Source of the DNA: Metellina segmentata
Taxonomy: Eukaryota > Arthropoda > Arachnida > Araneae > Tetragnathidae
DNA length: 64,000 bases
Direction: 5' to 3'
Assembly (NCBI GenBank): GCA_947359465.1
Contig: OX375877.1
Coordinates: 73,792,698 to 73,856,697, forward strand
This document shows positions 50,124-61,270 of the stretch, in pieces (position 1 is the first letter of the stretch; the number at the start of each line of letters is the position of its first letter). Made by a program: the position numbers and the translations under genes. Under the pieces are notes generated by a model. It did not search any database, was not told the DNA's origin, and worked only from the letters and a program-made list of their open reading frames with translations.

Positions 50124-50801
50124 TGCGAGATGTTTCGTCCATCAATGTTTGAACAATTTTGCCAATGTAACGAGATATCTCGTCCATAAAGATGTGGTCA
50201 ATTTTCTTATATTGACGAGATATCTCGTCCTTCAAGATGTGGTCAATTTTCTTATATTGACGAGATATCTCGTCCTTCAAGATGTGGTCAATTTTCTTAT
50301 ATTGACGAGATATCTCGTCCTTCAATATGTGGTCCATTTTCTTATGTTGTTGTTGTCGTGCGGGCCATATATGGCCCAATTGAGGGGGGCCATTGCCCCG
50401 GAGGGTTGGACTTCATCATGCATGACACATCCGTTTTACAGGAAGGTCCCTTTCACACATCCATTCACTCACACATATCGTAATTTAGATCCCAATCAGA
50501 GGCCGATAACCCCCTGATCAGGTTCCCCCAGAGGTATTGATTTGGTATGGAAACATGGGGGACTTTGTGACCACGACCTATTAACGTGCCCCAGCCACCA
50601 TTAGCGAACACGACGGTCTTTAGCCAGGTCCAAGCGCCGATCTCGCAACCATCAGAATTGCAGGATCTGCTGAGGACCGAACCCACAACCCTTCCGATGC
50701 GATCCCGACGCTCTACTGACTGAGCTACCGCGGCTCAACGTCCATTTTCTTATATTGACGAGGTATCTCGTCCATCATGGTCTAGTCAGTTTTTCTAATC
50801 A
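50124..50801. repeat. 45-bp minisatellite with a palindrome in each unit, split by a SINE
   Basis: Units start at 50124 (diverged), 50169, 50214, 50259, 50304 and 50757. Each good unit begins with the perfect 16-bp palindrome gacgagatatctcgtc, followed by a 29-bp spacer. A SINE interrupts between the fifth and sixth units; removing it and one target duplication restores the 45-bp phase exactly. Confidence 0.85.
50346..50739 (-). mobile_element. Young tRNA-derived SINE with 14-bp target duplication
   Basis: The minus-strand head gcggtagctcagtcagtag is a near-intact tRNA 5' half (A box) and gtgggttcggtcc is the B box. The tail toward 50346 is (CAA)-rich. The flanks 50332-50345 and 50740-50753 are an identical 14-bp duplication (gtccattttcttat). 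Confidence 0.88.
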
Positions 50802-51360
50802 GACGAAATACATCGTTAAAACTACTAGAAGAGAGGGTTTAAGACATTTTTACGGGAGAAATATACAAGACATAACAACGTAATGATTCAACAAGTAATG
50901 ATGATTGAATATAATGTGATGTTAAGCATTACCAGAGACATCCAAAGCAATTGATATATATTTTGTTCACCTAAAATAATTTAAATGATTTAATTTGTAA
51001 GTGTACTTCTGAAATTGTAATGCGCATCATATCTCTAGAAGAATCTGGATAGAATGGATAAAATTAATATTCAACCATCCGGGATAACTGAACTTCGAAT
51101 CAACTTTTCAAAATATTTAAACTACCTTAAAATTGTATAATGCATACATGAAAAATGTGTATAGAAAGTATGAATATGTATAATATGAAGTTGGTTATCC
51201 TAAATTAAAATCAAATTACAAAGGTTGAAAGATTTAAATACGTGAGAATATAAAAACTTGTCAACAAAAGTAAGAACTAAGATGATTCAGCACCATCTTA
51301 GTTATGAGGAATTACAAATGGGGTAAAAAATTCCGACTAACGTTAAAAGATAACAAGTGG
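50802..51360. other. Unannotated AT-rich stretch
   Basis: No gene, repeat or transposon recognised. Confidence 0.5.
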
Positions 51361-51364
51361 TGGT

Positions 51365-51655
51365 AGGTATATAATTAACGTCGCGCTAGAGCCATAGATC
51401 CGGCTATTGGCGAAGGTCAGAGATTCATCCCAAAGAGAAGGATCCGGAGACAACACCACATAATTTTGAACCACTGCTAGGCAACACATGAGCTAGCAAC
51501 CCACTCTCCAAATTTTTGCACCACGCCCACGTGAGAACATTTGAGGCCACGAATAATTTAAAGTGATCCAGCCAGCCCCCTTGTACTCGACGGTCTTTTT
51601 CGATTCGAACTCGCAATCCTCCGTTTGGTACTCTTCTAACCGGGCTATCATGGCC
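51365..51655 (-). mobile_element. tRNA-derived SINE (second family member)
   Basis: On the minus strand ggccatgatagcccggttag (A-box region) and gagttcgaatcg (B box) precede a body with ctcaaatgttctcacgtggg. Confidence 0.65.
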
Positions 51656-51704
51656 TTACTACCGATTGGCAAGAATTATTCAAGGAATGTAAAGGTCAAA
51701 ATCA

Positions 51705-52030
51705 TCGTGGCCAACCAACTGGTCTAGTGGTTAAGCTGTTAGCCTCTGGATATGAAGGTTCTTGGTCAGAATTCGGGTCATTGCATGGATATTTGTAGGC
51801 GTCTTTTGCACCTTGAATCTGTCGTGGCCAAAAGTCTTCACGTTGGGTTGGTGTGGAAGTTTGTAGAGTGGGGTTCCAGCTCAGGTGAAGCCTCGGCATC
51901 TGACTGTGGTTCAAAATTACGTAGTGTTGTCCTCAGGTCCTTTGAGGATTCATCCCAGACCGTCGTAGATAGCTCGTTGTGTTGCTCTAGTACGACGTTA
52001 TTTAAAAATTTCCAAAAATTATCAAGATCC
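51705..52030 (+). mobile_element. tRNA-derived SINE, plus orientation
   Basis: Head tggtctagtggttaagctg (A box) and agaattcgggtca (B-box-like). The body has ggtgtggaagtttgtagagt, ctgactgtggttcaaaatta and cgtagtgttgtcctcagg; the tail has tgctctagtacgacgtta. I remember the body from spider genomes. Flanks the oppositely oriented SINE at 51365. Confidence 0.75.
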
Positions 52031-52069
52031 TTATTTTTAAACTTTCTTTTCTACAAGGTAGGTAATTGA

Positions 52070-52813
52070 ATTTACTTCGCAGAGGAGCAGCATAACGGGC
52101 TATTGCCAACGATTCCATGGTCGAATTCGGAGAGAAAGCTAGAGCACAACACCTCGTAATTTTGCGTACGAGGTCGTGCTATTTTCTACGAGGAAACCTT
52201 AAAATGAAAATCTATTTTCAACAATTTGTCTTACACAGAAAGCTGATTTTAGAAATAAATTTCAAATCACATAGAAAAGATTAGCTTATAGTTTTTAGAT
52301 TTTCAATTGGAATGCCAGTTGCAAAAAATAGGAAAATTTGAAAAAGTGTTGTGAAATATATTTGATAAAATCCTTTCACAAATTCGATAATCCATTAAAA
52401 CTCTTATATCGTACTCGTCAGATCAGTTTATCGTATGAATTGATGTGTTTTTGAATGTATTTTCCAGGCACGAAGCGTATTGCTGCCGAAACTTTGTATT
52501 CTCCCACCCCCTGAGTTTGGTTTATACTTTATGGTTTATATACGCGTCGAACCCCCCCCCCCCTTGTAGTGTCCAGTCTCTGAAACGAAACCTGTTCCAA
52601 ACTGATACTAGTTCTAAGCAAAAGGTAATTTTTGTATATTATTTGGATATTCATCACCCCTTGAAGTAATAGCGCAATTTTGTCTCGACGTGGTACGTTG
52701 TCATGAGCAAATGCTCATGAGCAAAATTTACCAGATCTGCTTGCGATATATCTCTTCATTAGCAAAATTGACCAGCTTTTGAATAAGATATCTCGTCAAA
52801 ACCAGTTTTAAGG
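52070..52813. other. Unannotated stretch with a poly-C run
   Basis: Contains a 13-bp C run near 52551 and gatatctcgtcaaaacc segments related to the 45-bp minisatellite (about 52740-52810). No gene recognised. Confidence 0.4.
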
Positions 52814-53647
52814 TTAAGGTAGTCCGGGACACAAAAATCGTCAAATTTTCGAAATTATTTTATTATTTTAAGAAATTCTCTGCGTTTTTCTGCTTAAAAT
52901 GACGTCTAAATCATGTTTCTATCTTAATTAGTACTAGAGATATATTTATTTTTGTGGTTCGTTGTTTTGAAAATCTAACACTCTTGACAGTTGTTACAAC
53001 ATCTGCGAAAGACATCTGCGAATTAAACCAAAGATTTAAGAGAAAAGAAGGAGTTAGATACTCATCTGGATGCTTTTAAAAGGTATTTACGCATTTTATT
53101 AACTGTAAATCGGTCTTTAAAACTTTAAATGCGTTTTTCTCCATGATACATTTTTTCAAGATTTCATGTATTCAAGTTGCTTATAAGTCAAAAACCGATA
53201 AAGTTTAAGGGTGAAATTTAAAATATATCTTTTTCAAACATTATACTTTAATTTTGATTCAGCAAATTTGAAACAAATGTTTACTTTTAAAAATATGACT
53301 TTTTCTGAAAAAAGTAACTTAACATTTTCAAAAATTTTCATTCAAATATTTTTCATTTTTTATTAAATTAATATTTTTTAAATTGCTAAATCAAAATTAA
53401 AGTTTATAAATTTGTGAATAATTTACTGCAAGAATTTTGAAAATTTATCAAGAATATTTTGAGCTTTAGCAATTTAAAATGACCCTTCTTTTTTTCAAAA
53501 AAATTTAATTTAAAATTTTTAAAAACTTTTGGAAATTTTTTGTGTTGGGTTTTTGCTTATTAGTTAGATGGATAATCAGTACAAAAAAATTCTAAATTCT
53601 AAATTAATTAATTAATTTTTTTTTCAATGTGTCCCGGATCCCTTTAA
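52814..53647. mobile_element. TTAA-flanked MITE (GGTAGTCCGGGACACA ends)
   Basis: TTAA at 52814-52817 and 53644-53647 flank an 826-bp AT-rich non-coding segment. The subterminal 11 bp tccgggacaca is repeated in inverse at the right end. A TTAA target is used by piggyBac and Kolobok elements; the superfamily cannot be chosen. Confidence 0.65.
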
Positions 53648-53957
53648 ATGCATGTAAACAATTCCAGTCCAATGTGATTTACAGCCTGTATTTTATACAA
53701 AGCGTATAAATGGGAATCATACCTTGGGATTACTTACTCAAAAAATCCTTTGTTGTTTTTTGTTTATCTTTTCGGATATGAATGGGAAGGATATTTTAAG
53801 GGAAATATTTTGTACCGATTTTTTTGTAAACTATAATAGTTGCTTCAACCGGAGATTAATGTGACTTTCACTTGTCAAAAGAAACAACGTTCCCACGCTA
53901 AAATCAGGAATGGCTCGTTAAAGTATGCATGGAGCGTGAAGTGCTCTGAGATGTTGT
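53648..53957. other. Unannotated spacer
   Basis: No feature recognised between the TTAA MITE and the mariner-type relic. Confidence 0.45.
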
Positions 53958-54519
53958 ACAGAGTGTCCTAAAAGTTCCCGTACTCAAACTTTAAAAAAAT
54001 TATTACTCGTTTTTTTTTTAATTATTGAATTTTATCGTATGCTTATAGTTTTATCGAGTCTGTAATATTTATCGTTTGGTTTTCTTAGAGCTCAAGTTGT
54101 GCGATAATAAAGTTCACCGCCATTTTATTCTTCATTGCAAGATGAATTTATCACGCATTTTGAATGTAAATTAAATGAAAGATGCAAAAAATTGCGACGA
54201 CATAAATATCCAAATGATGCAATACCGTGTAAAGATACGCTATATCAACTCGTTCGGCTATTTCGTGAGACAGGTTCGTTGAAAAACAAAACACAGACCA
54301 AATATCGTTAGACCAGACTTTGTGAAAGAAACTCAACGGAGGATATTGCAATCCCCTCATCAATCCGTGACGCGTTTGTTGCAACAAATGGACAAATCAC
54401 AGGAATCGATACATAAGGCTTTAAGGTGCCTACCTACGTTCGGATACCTTTTTTTTTAATATTTCAAAAATTGACTTGTTATGTGCATTATGCTATCAAA
54501 TACATCTAAAAACTATGAA

Positions 54520-56173
54520 TCTATATAAATAAGAATGGAGTGTTTGTTTGTACATTCAATATTTTCGACCCATTTCAAGTTTTCTATCCGTTTTGGACCC
54601 TACTGATGCCGAATCTGTCTTTTTCTCGTTTGGTGTCTGTCTGTCTGTCTGTCTGTATGTTGTGCCCTATACACGTCCACGCGGTTTAAGATATTTTCAT
54701 GAAAATTTGCATACAGTGAGTACTTATCTTCATTTAGTGAGTGGCATTGGTTGCGAAAGTCTGTCTGTCCGTCTTTCTGTTATATGCTCGATTTTGTGCT
54801 AGTGTGTTTGTGTAGACATCACATGAATTGTATTCCAGATATTTGATTGCATTGTATTTTATTTTATACATTATCTATTAGTTTAGTGAATGCAATATTA
54901 AACATTTCTTTATTGTTATATTTAGTTGAGTTTCATGCTAAAACACCTGAGTAAGTATGCTTAAATCCACCATAATTTGGTAGTTTTGGAAAAATTGGAA
55001 TGTCTATTGAATATTACGATTATTTCGATTGCTTTACCAGTACTGTGCTGAAAAAGTAATTATTCTTCAAAAAAAAATTTTTTTATGGAATTTTATCTCT
55101 GATACTTCATTTATTTCGAGTCTTATTTTTATTCTTTGCGCAATGAAAACGATTTAAAGAATATTTGGGACAGACGATATTTTTCAGTGAAACAAGAATG
55201 AACAAGATCGCGCGAGCAGTGATATTTTTTCTGGTTCTTTCGCTCTGAATTAATTTCACATTTCTAAATTTTGTACACTTTTAGTTGTAAGTTGTGGCAA
55301 CTGTGCGAGATCAAGAGATAAAATTGAATCACAAATTAATATCTTTAGAACAATTTTTTGCGACATCTTTTATTTTGTTTTACTTTGCTGTTTCCTTTTT
55401 TAAATATTTATTATTTTAATAAATGTGTTTTCCTTCTCATCACACGCAACAGCACCACAAAGTATTAGACTTAAAAATGTTAGGTAAGTCAGTATACATT
55501 TTCAGTAAATTTTAAGTGTAGTTATGCCATTATTTAAAGAATAATGCCGTTATTTAAAGAATAATGCCGTTATTTAAAGAATAATGCCGTTATTTATAGA
55601 ATAATGCCGTTATTTAAAGAATAATGCCGTTATTTAAAGAATAATGCCTTTATTGAAAGAATAATAATGTTTATTAATCCAAACTGGAACTTTTTCCAAC
55701 ATTAAAAAATTCGTTGTAATAATGACAGCAGAAGATTGCAAAATTTCACAATGTCGCATACCGGAGGCAAGAGTGCCCCAAGTAAAAAAATATTGTTTTG
55801 TTGACTATGAGTGCGAGAGCACTCGCCTTAAATCGTAATTTTAATTAATTGAGTTGAACATGAAAAGAACTTAAGAAAGGGAATTCCAAATCTTCCTATA
55901 AATCGTCTTTAATAGTAGTAACCTTAGTATCACCTTTCGTCATTTTGTAGCTTTGTCATACAGCAATTGTGCGATGTATGTGAAATGTATTACATGAATG
56001 GATATGCATGTGTAGGATTTGTGTCCAAAGTAAGTTGTAGAAAATATAAAGATGGCGAAAGATGTTAAAATAAATTTTTATTCTACAAAAAACGTAAGTC
56101 ATTATATATTTTAATTATCTCTTCAATCTAGAGTAAACCAATTCAAACCGAGTAAGGTCGGGTATTTTGCTAG
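54520..56173 (+). mobile_element. Helitron-like element nested in the TTAA element
   Basis: Starts TCTATATAAATAAGAATGG after an A and ends accgagtaaggtcgggt (weak hairpin), attttgCTAG before a T. No target duplication. No helicase coding. Contains a (CTGT)n run near 54634-54657 and a 20-bp minisatellite. Termini match Helitron rules, but there is no empty copy in the window for proof. Confidence 0.68.
55522..55665. repeat. 20-bp minisatellite
   Basis: Seven copies of taatgccgttatttaaagaa, the outer ones degenerate. Confidence 0.9.
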
Positions 56174-56640
56174 TAATATATAAAATAGCTATACATGTTT
56201 TTTTAATTTTCATTTTTTGCAAAAAATAAACAAAAAATTTCAATAAATTAGCAACTTTGCAGAACAACAAAACCCAAATTCAAATTAAGATATTCTATTT
56301 TTGTAAATTGTATTGTATTATCAAAACCCTCTTCTGGAATCTCTACCCATTTTATAACTGAAACTTTGTATTAAAAAAGCTTATGCAAATAAACCTCTTT
56401 CGACATAGAAAAAAAAATCATCAAAAATTATTACAACTTCATACTTATGCAATCAAAAAACTAAAAAACAATGCATAAACAATTAAAATAAAGGTAGGTT
56501 ACCTGAATTGAACCCTTTAAAATATTCTACCAAAGTTTAAAATTATTTGAAGAATAATGTTATGAGTTGTGCGGAAGAGCAAAATGTAAAAACTTCCGTT
56601 AGCAGAACACTACTTACGGTTAGATAATCTTTCAACATAC

Positions 56641-56752
56641 TAATATTAAAAGTTCTGAAACTAGAGTTCTAAGTAAGAGATAAACAAAATTTAAACTAAT
56701 ATTAAAAGTTCTGAAACTAGAGTTCTAAGTAAGAGATAAACAAAATTTAAAC
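56641..56752. repeat. 56-bp exact tandem duplication
   Basis: Two copies starting taatattaaaagttctg, at 56641 and 56697. Confidence 0.9.
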
Positions 56753-57323
56753 TGATTTGGAAATCTAAGAAACTATACTTTCAAAGTTAGGCAAAATTAA
56801 AAAATCGTATTTTTCTCCACAAATGCGGTTTTATAGGTAGGCAGGCACCTTAAGAGCTTTGCATTTTCGTCCTAATCGTGTAAAAATGTTACAGGAGCTT
56901 AAGCCACCGGACAATGAGAAGCGGCTTTATTATTGTTGATGGTATTGCGATCTTATTATTACGATCGACTCATCTCAAGAAACCATTGGCCACCTCGTTC
57001 CCCTAATCTGATCATCCCTGACTTTTTTCTGTGGGGATATTTAAGGATCAAAGTTAATGAAGATAATCACTGCGCAATAGGTGATCTGCAAATTGCCATT
57101 GTTCAAAGAATACAAGAACTCACTCCTAGCATCTTGAAACGCGTTTCTACAAATATGCGCAAACGACTTCAGCTATGCATCCCAGAAAAGGGCGGAAATT
57201 TTGAACATTCATTATAAATGCAAGACCAAAATTTTTTCCTACGTTAGATTAAAAGTGTTCTCTACCATTGGCGTAAAAATAATTGTTTTAAAGTTAGTTG
57301 TTTTGTGTAATAAATTCACAAAT

Positions 57324-58434
<1,111 letters not shown>

Positions 58435-58489
58435 TGAGTTTTATGACGCAATGGGGTCATATTTAGCCAAGAGATTAGATTACATAAAC

Positions 58490-59944
58490 TTAAGGGGACC
58501 GGGAAAGCAAAATTCGACTAAAAAATCAATTTCTATTTTATTGCTCCTTTATATAGTTCAAAATCTCCTCTTTCCAATGATATATCACACTAGGTAATAG
58601 AATAAGAGGAAGTTTGAAAATTATGCACGTTTCCAATAAGCACTTCACATCTGACACGGCCTTTCAAATGTAAACAAACCGTTTGTGGACATTTCTAATC
58701 TTTGTTGCTCAACAATGTATATTATATTTTTTACTTTACTTTACTCAAATTATTTTCGATATTCTGGTAACAGTATTAACTGTAATCATTTAGTTTTTTT
58801 CTAACTATTTTTATTAATTTTACCATGCGATATAAGTTAGCACTTTCTGAGACATGACATTTGATCTATTATGGACTAGCAATAAGGATAAATGTTGGTT
58901 TTCTGCACAATATGCAACAATCTGTCTGGGCAGAATATTTTTATTTACTGTCAAGTAACTTAAATCCAAATCACGGTCTTTGTCCAGTTGGGAATGAAAG
59001 CTGGTAGAAATTTCAACGTGCTGTAGCTAAAAGTGATGTATATTACCATGATCAACACACACATATTGCCTTGCCTTATACTGCCTACATTTTGAAGACA
59101 ATTAAATCAAATTTCAGAGACTTGGCGAATTCAGAATTGTTGAAAAAATGTGTTCACGGAAAGACTCAAAACCCAATTGAATCGGTGAACAATGTGATTT
59201 GGACTCGCGTTCCAAAAAATGTGTTTGTAACCATCCAAACTTTAAAACTGGGAGTGTTTGATGCTGTTTCCTGCTGCAACAGTGGAAATATTATAAAGTG
59301 CTATACATTATCTAGAGTTAAAATCAATCCAGGCTGCCATTTTATACAAATTTTTGAGAAAACTGGACTAAGACCGTGTTATTGATGGAGAGCGAAAACT
59401 CTCCGAATACAGTAAAAAGGCCCGCCATAGAAAGAAAAGCATAAAAAAAATTGAAGATACATGTATTAAAAATGAAAGAGATCACCCTTTATATAAATCA
59501 GGATTTCATTAAGGTTAGACGTAAAATTATTTATAAAAATTCATTTGAAATGTTTAAATCCATTTTTCTCAAAACTTAGATTTTTAAGTTTCATGCCCCA
59601 TTTTCTCAGAGTCTACTGAACATAATGACTTAATATTTTTATGACATATTTGTGTTATATCTCTAAAGATTTTAACACGGGCATTTTTGGATTTTTTGAA
59701 AATTGAATTTTTTAGAAATTTAAATGTGTTAAAAAATGCTATCTGAAAAGTGATATTCAGTTAAAAATTTCTATAAAATTAAAATTTTTAAATAAAAAAA
59801 AAGTGAGCTGTTAAAGTTTGTATAACATATCAGTCTAACCACCATAAAAATTTTTTGTTGATTACTATTATAGTTATTGAGAAAAAGGGTCTTGAATTTC
59901 GTGAATTTAACATGGAGGAGATAGAGTCTTCCCGGTCCCCTTAA
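58490..59944 (+). mobile_element. TTAA transposon with perfect 12-bp TIRs, Kolobok-like
   Basis: TTAA at 58490-58493 and 59941-59944; TIRs ggggaccgggaa and ttcccggtcccc; 1447 bp between. It carries the C-terminal part of a transposase. TTAA target plus this transposase type suggests the Kolobok superfamily (from memory; not checked). Confidence 0.75.
58971..59385 (+). pseudogene. C-terminal fragment of a Mutator-like/Kolobok transposase
   Basis: The translation reads GLCPVGNESW, a stop (where Cys is usual), KFQRAVAKSDVYYHDQ, then an open stretch from 59071 containing LANSELLKKCVHGKTQNPIE, SVNNVIWTRVPKNVF and GVFDAV, ending TGLRPCY-stop. KTQNP-ES-N-IW followed by CPK-like is characteristic of this transposase group as I know it. 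The N-terminal two thirds and the first stop mean it is inactive. Confidence 0.62.
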
Positions 59945-60299
59945 CTAACTTAATCCCACTGCATGATTTTAGAAATTTTCGAATATTTATAAACTTAAAA
60001 TAGCATTGCCAGAAATGAGTTTTTATTGCTCTTACATGGAGCCAAATAGTAATCTAAGTAGATATATTTTTACGGTTGTGTTGCTCTAGTACGACGTTAA
60101 TTAAAAAAAAGCATTACCATACATTTTTAAGAAGTTCCAATGGTTAAGCCTTGAATTAACTACGTACTTAAATTTAAACTATTTACTTTCTTATTTTACA
60201 CGTTTCATAGGTTTAAAAATCATAACACACGTAATCAGAAAATTTTGAATTATAGCTCCAAGAGAAAGTGCGATTCCCATGAAACTTATAGCCAAGACC

Positions 60300-60690
60300 G
60301 ATTGCGATCATTAGTTGGGGTTTTATGGCGCAGAGACGCCATATTTGGCAAAGCTGCGCCAATCACAAGTCAAGCAATGCCAAGTAATGTCAGGTACTTT
60401 AATTTACGTGACGTTTCGACTACGACAACCGGAGGGTTGCGAATTTGAATCCAGTCAAAATATCTTGTACAAAGGGGGTTGGTTTACGTTAAATCAGTAC
60501 TCAAAGGTCATCACTTTTGCGTGGTGTGGAAGTTTGGAGAGAGGGGAGCCAGCTCAGGTGCGGCCTCATCATCTGACCGTGGTTTCAAATTACGTGGTGT
60601 TGTCCTCGGTTTTTTTCCCTAGGGGATGGATCCAGGACCATCGTCAATAACCCGTTCTGTTCCTCCAGTACGACGTTAATTAAATTACCA
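60300..60690 (+). mobile_element. SINE-related composite repeat
   Basis: Contains gttttatggcgcagagacgc, a B-box-like tttgaatccagtc, ggtgtggaagtttggagaga, tctgaccgtggtttcaaatt and a ccagtacgacgttaatt tail followed by (ccata)n. It shares its body with the SINE at 51705 and overlaps spurious open frames. Confidence 0.65.
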
Positions 60691-60709
60691 TACCATACCA
60701 TAACTTTTG

Positions 60710-60850
60710 ACTATGGCTATAGATAAAACTGGCTCGATTCGTATAACTCCCAAGGTGCAGCTGCTGTACTAAATGTAGTCTAAATTCTTTCTTGGTGCGA
60801 TTCTTATAACTTTCAACGTACAACTGCTGTACCGACGGTATTATAAATTT
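60710..60850 (-). repeat. Inverted copy of the roughly 75-bp repeat family
   Basis: The reverse complement contains gtacagcagttgtacgttga, aagttataagaatcgcacca and tttagactac, matching the array at 48722-48935. Confidence 0.62.
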
Positions 60851-60974
60851 AAGCTATGTTTCAAAATTAAATATGTTTATTATTTTTTGTAAAAACTGCA
60901 TAATAAATTTTGAACTACAATCTAAAATAATTTGTAGCAAACAATACAGAAATTGAATTCCTTGGTTATAAGCT

Positions 60975-61270
60975 CTCATGCAATAACAATAATAATTATT
61001 ATTTATAAGCGCTCTCATGTAATTACAATAATATTAATTATTTTAAGATCAAGTAATAACAATAATTATTATTTATAAGTGCTTATGTGTAATAACAACA
61101 ATCATTATTGTTTATAAGTGTTCATGTAATAACAATAATTATTATTATTTATGACTGTTCATGTGTGTCTTAGCAAAAATAATTTTTATTTATAAGTGCT
61201 CATGTGTGCAATAACTATAATTATTATTATTTATAAGTGATTATGTACTAACAATAATTAATATTATTTA
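60975..61270. repeat. AT-rich minisatellite, about 55-60 bp period
   Basis: Five to six degenerate copies of aacaataattattatttata followed by agtgcttatgtgta-type sequence. Confidence 0.75.

Larger units (their letters stand above)
54421..56853. mobile_element. TTAA element inside the mariner-type relic
   Basis: TTAA at 54421-54424 and 56850-56853. Terminal inverted repeats ggtgcctacctac and its inverse with one mismatch (ggtgcctgcctac). 2425 bp, of which 1654 bp is an inserted Helitron, so the original element was about 770 bp and non-coding. Confidence 0.8.
53958..57217 (+). pseudogene. Mariner/DUF4817-type transposase relic, split and internally deleted
   Basis: Left part 54122-54420: an N-terminal helix-turn-helix region with RRHKYPNDAIPCKDTLYQLV and LFRETGSLKNKT, then a stop and a frame change to RPDFVKETQRRILQSPHQS. 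Right part 56854-57217: RALHFRPNRVKMLQELKP, then a stop, and C-terminal WPPRSPNL, IPDFFLWGYLR and KGGNFEHSL. The frame runs straight from IHKAL into RALHF if the TTAA element between is removed. The middle of the catalytic domain, with the first two acidic residues, is deleted; the PDFFLWG Asp remains. The left terminus may be agagtgtcctaaaagttccc; the right terminus is lost next to the (TA)n tract. Confidence 0.78.
58435..60115 (+). mobile_element. SINE copy split by a TTAA transposon
   Basis: gttttatgacgcaatggggt at 58438 and the tail tgctctagtacgacgttaat at about 60080 match the ends of the SINE near 60300-60670. A TTAA element sits between them. The halves are degraded. Confidence 0.45.

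Noticed and set aside
60245..60650. Plus-strand open frames over the SINE-like repeat
   Set aside because: They encode translated SINE body, as do many spurious predicted spider proteins.
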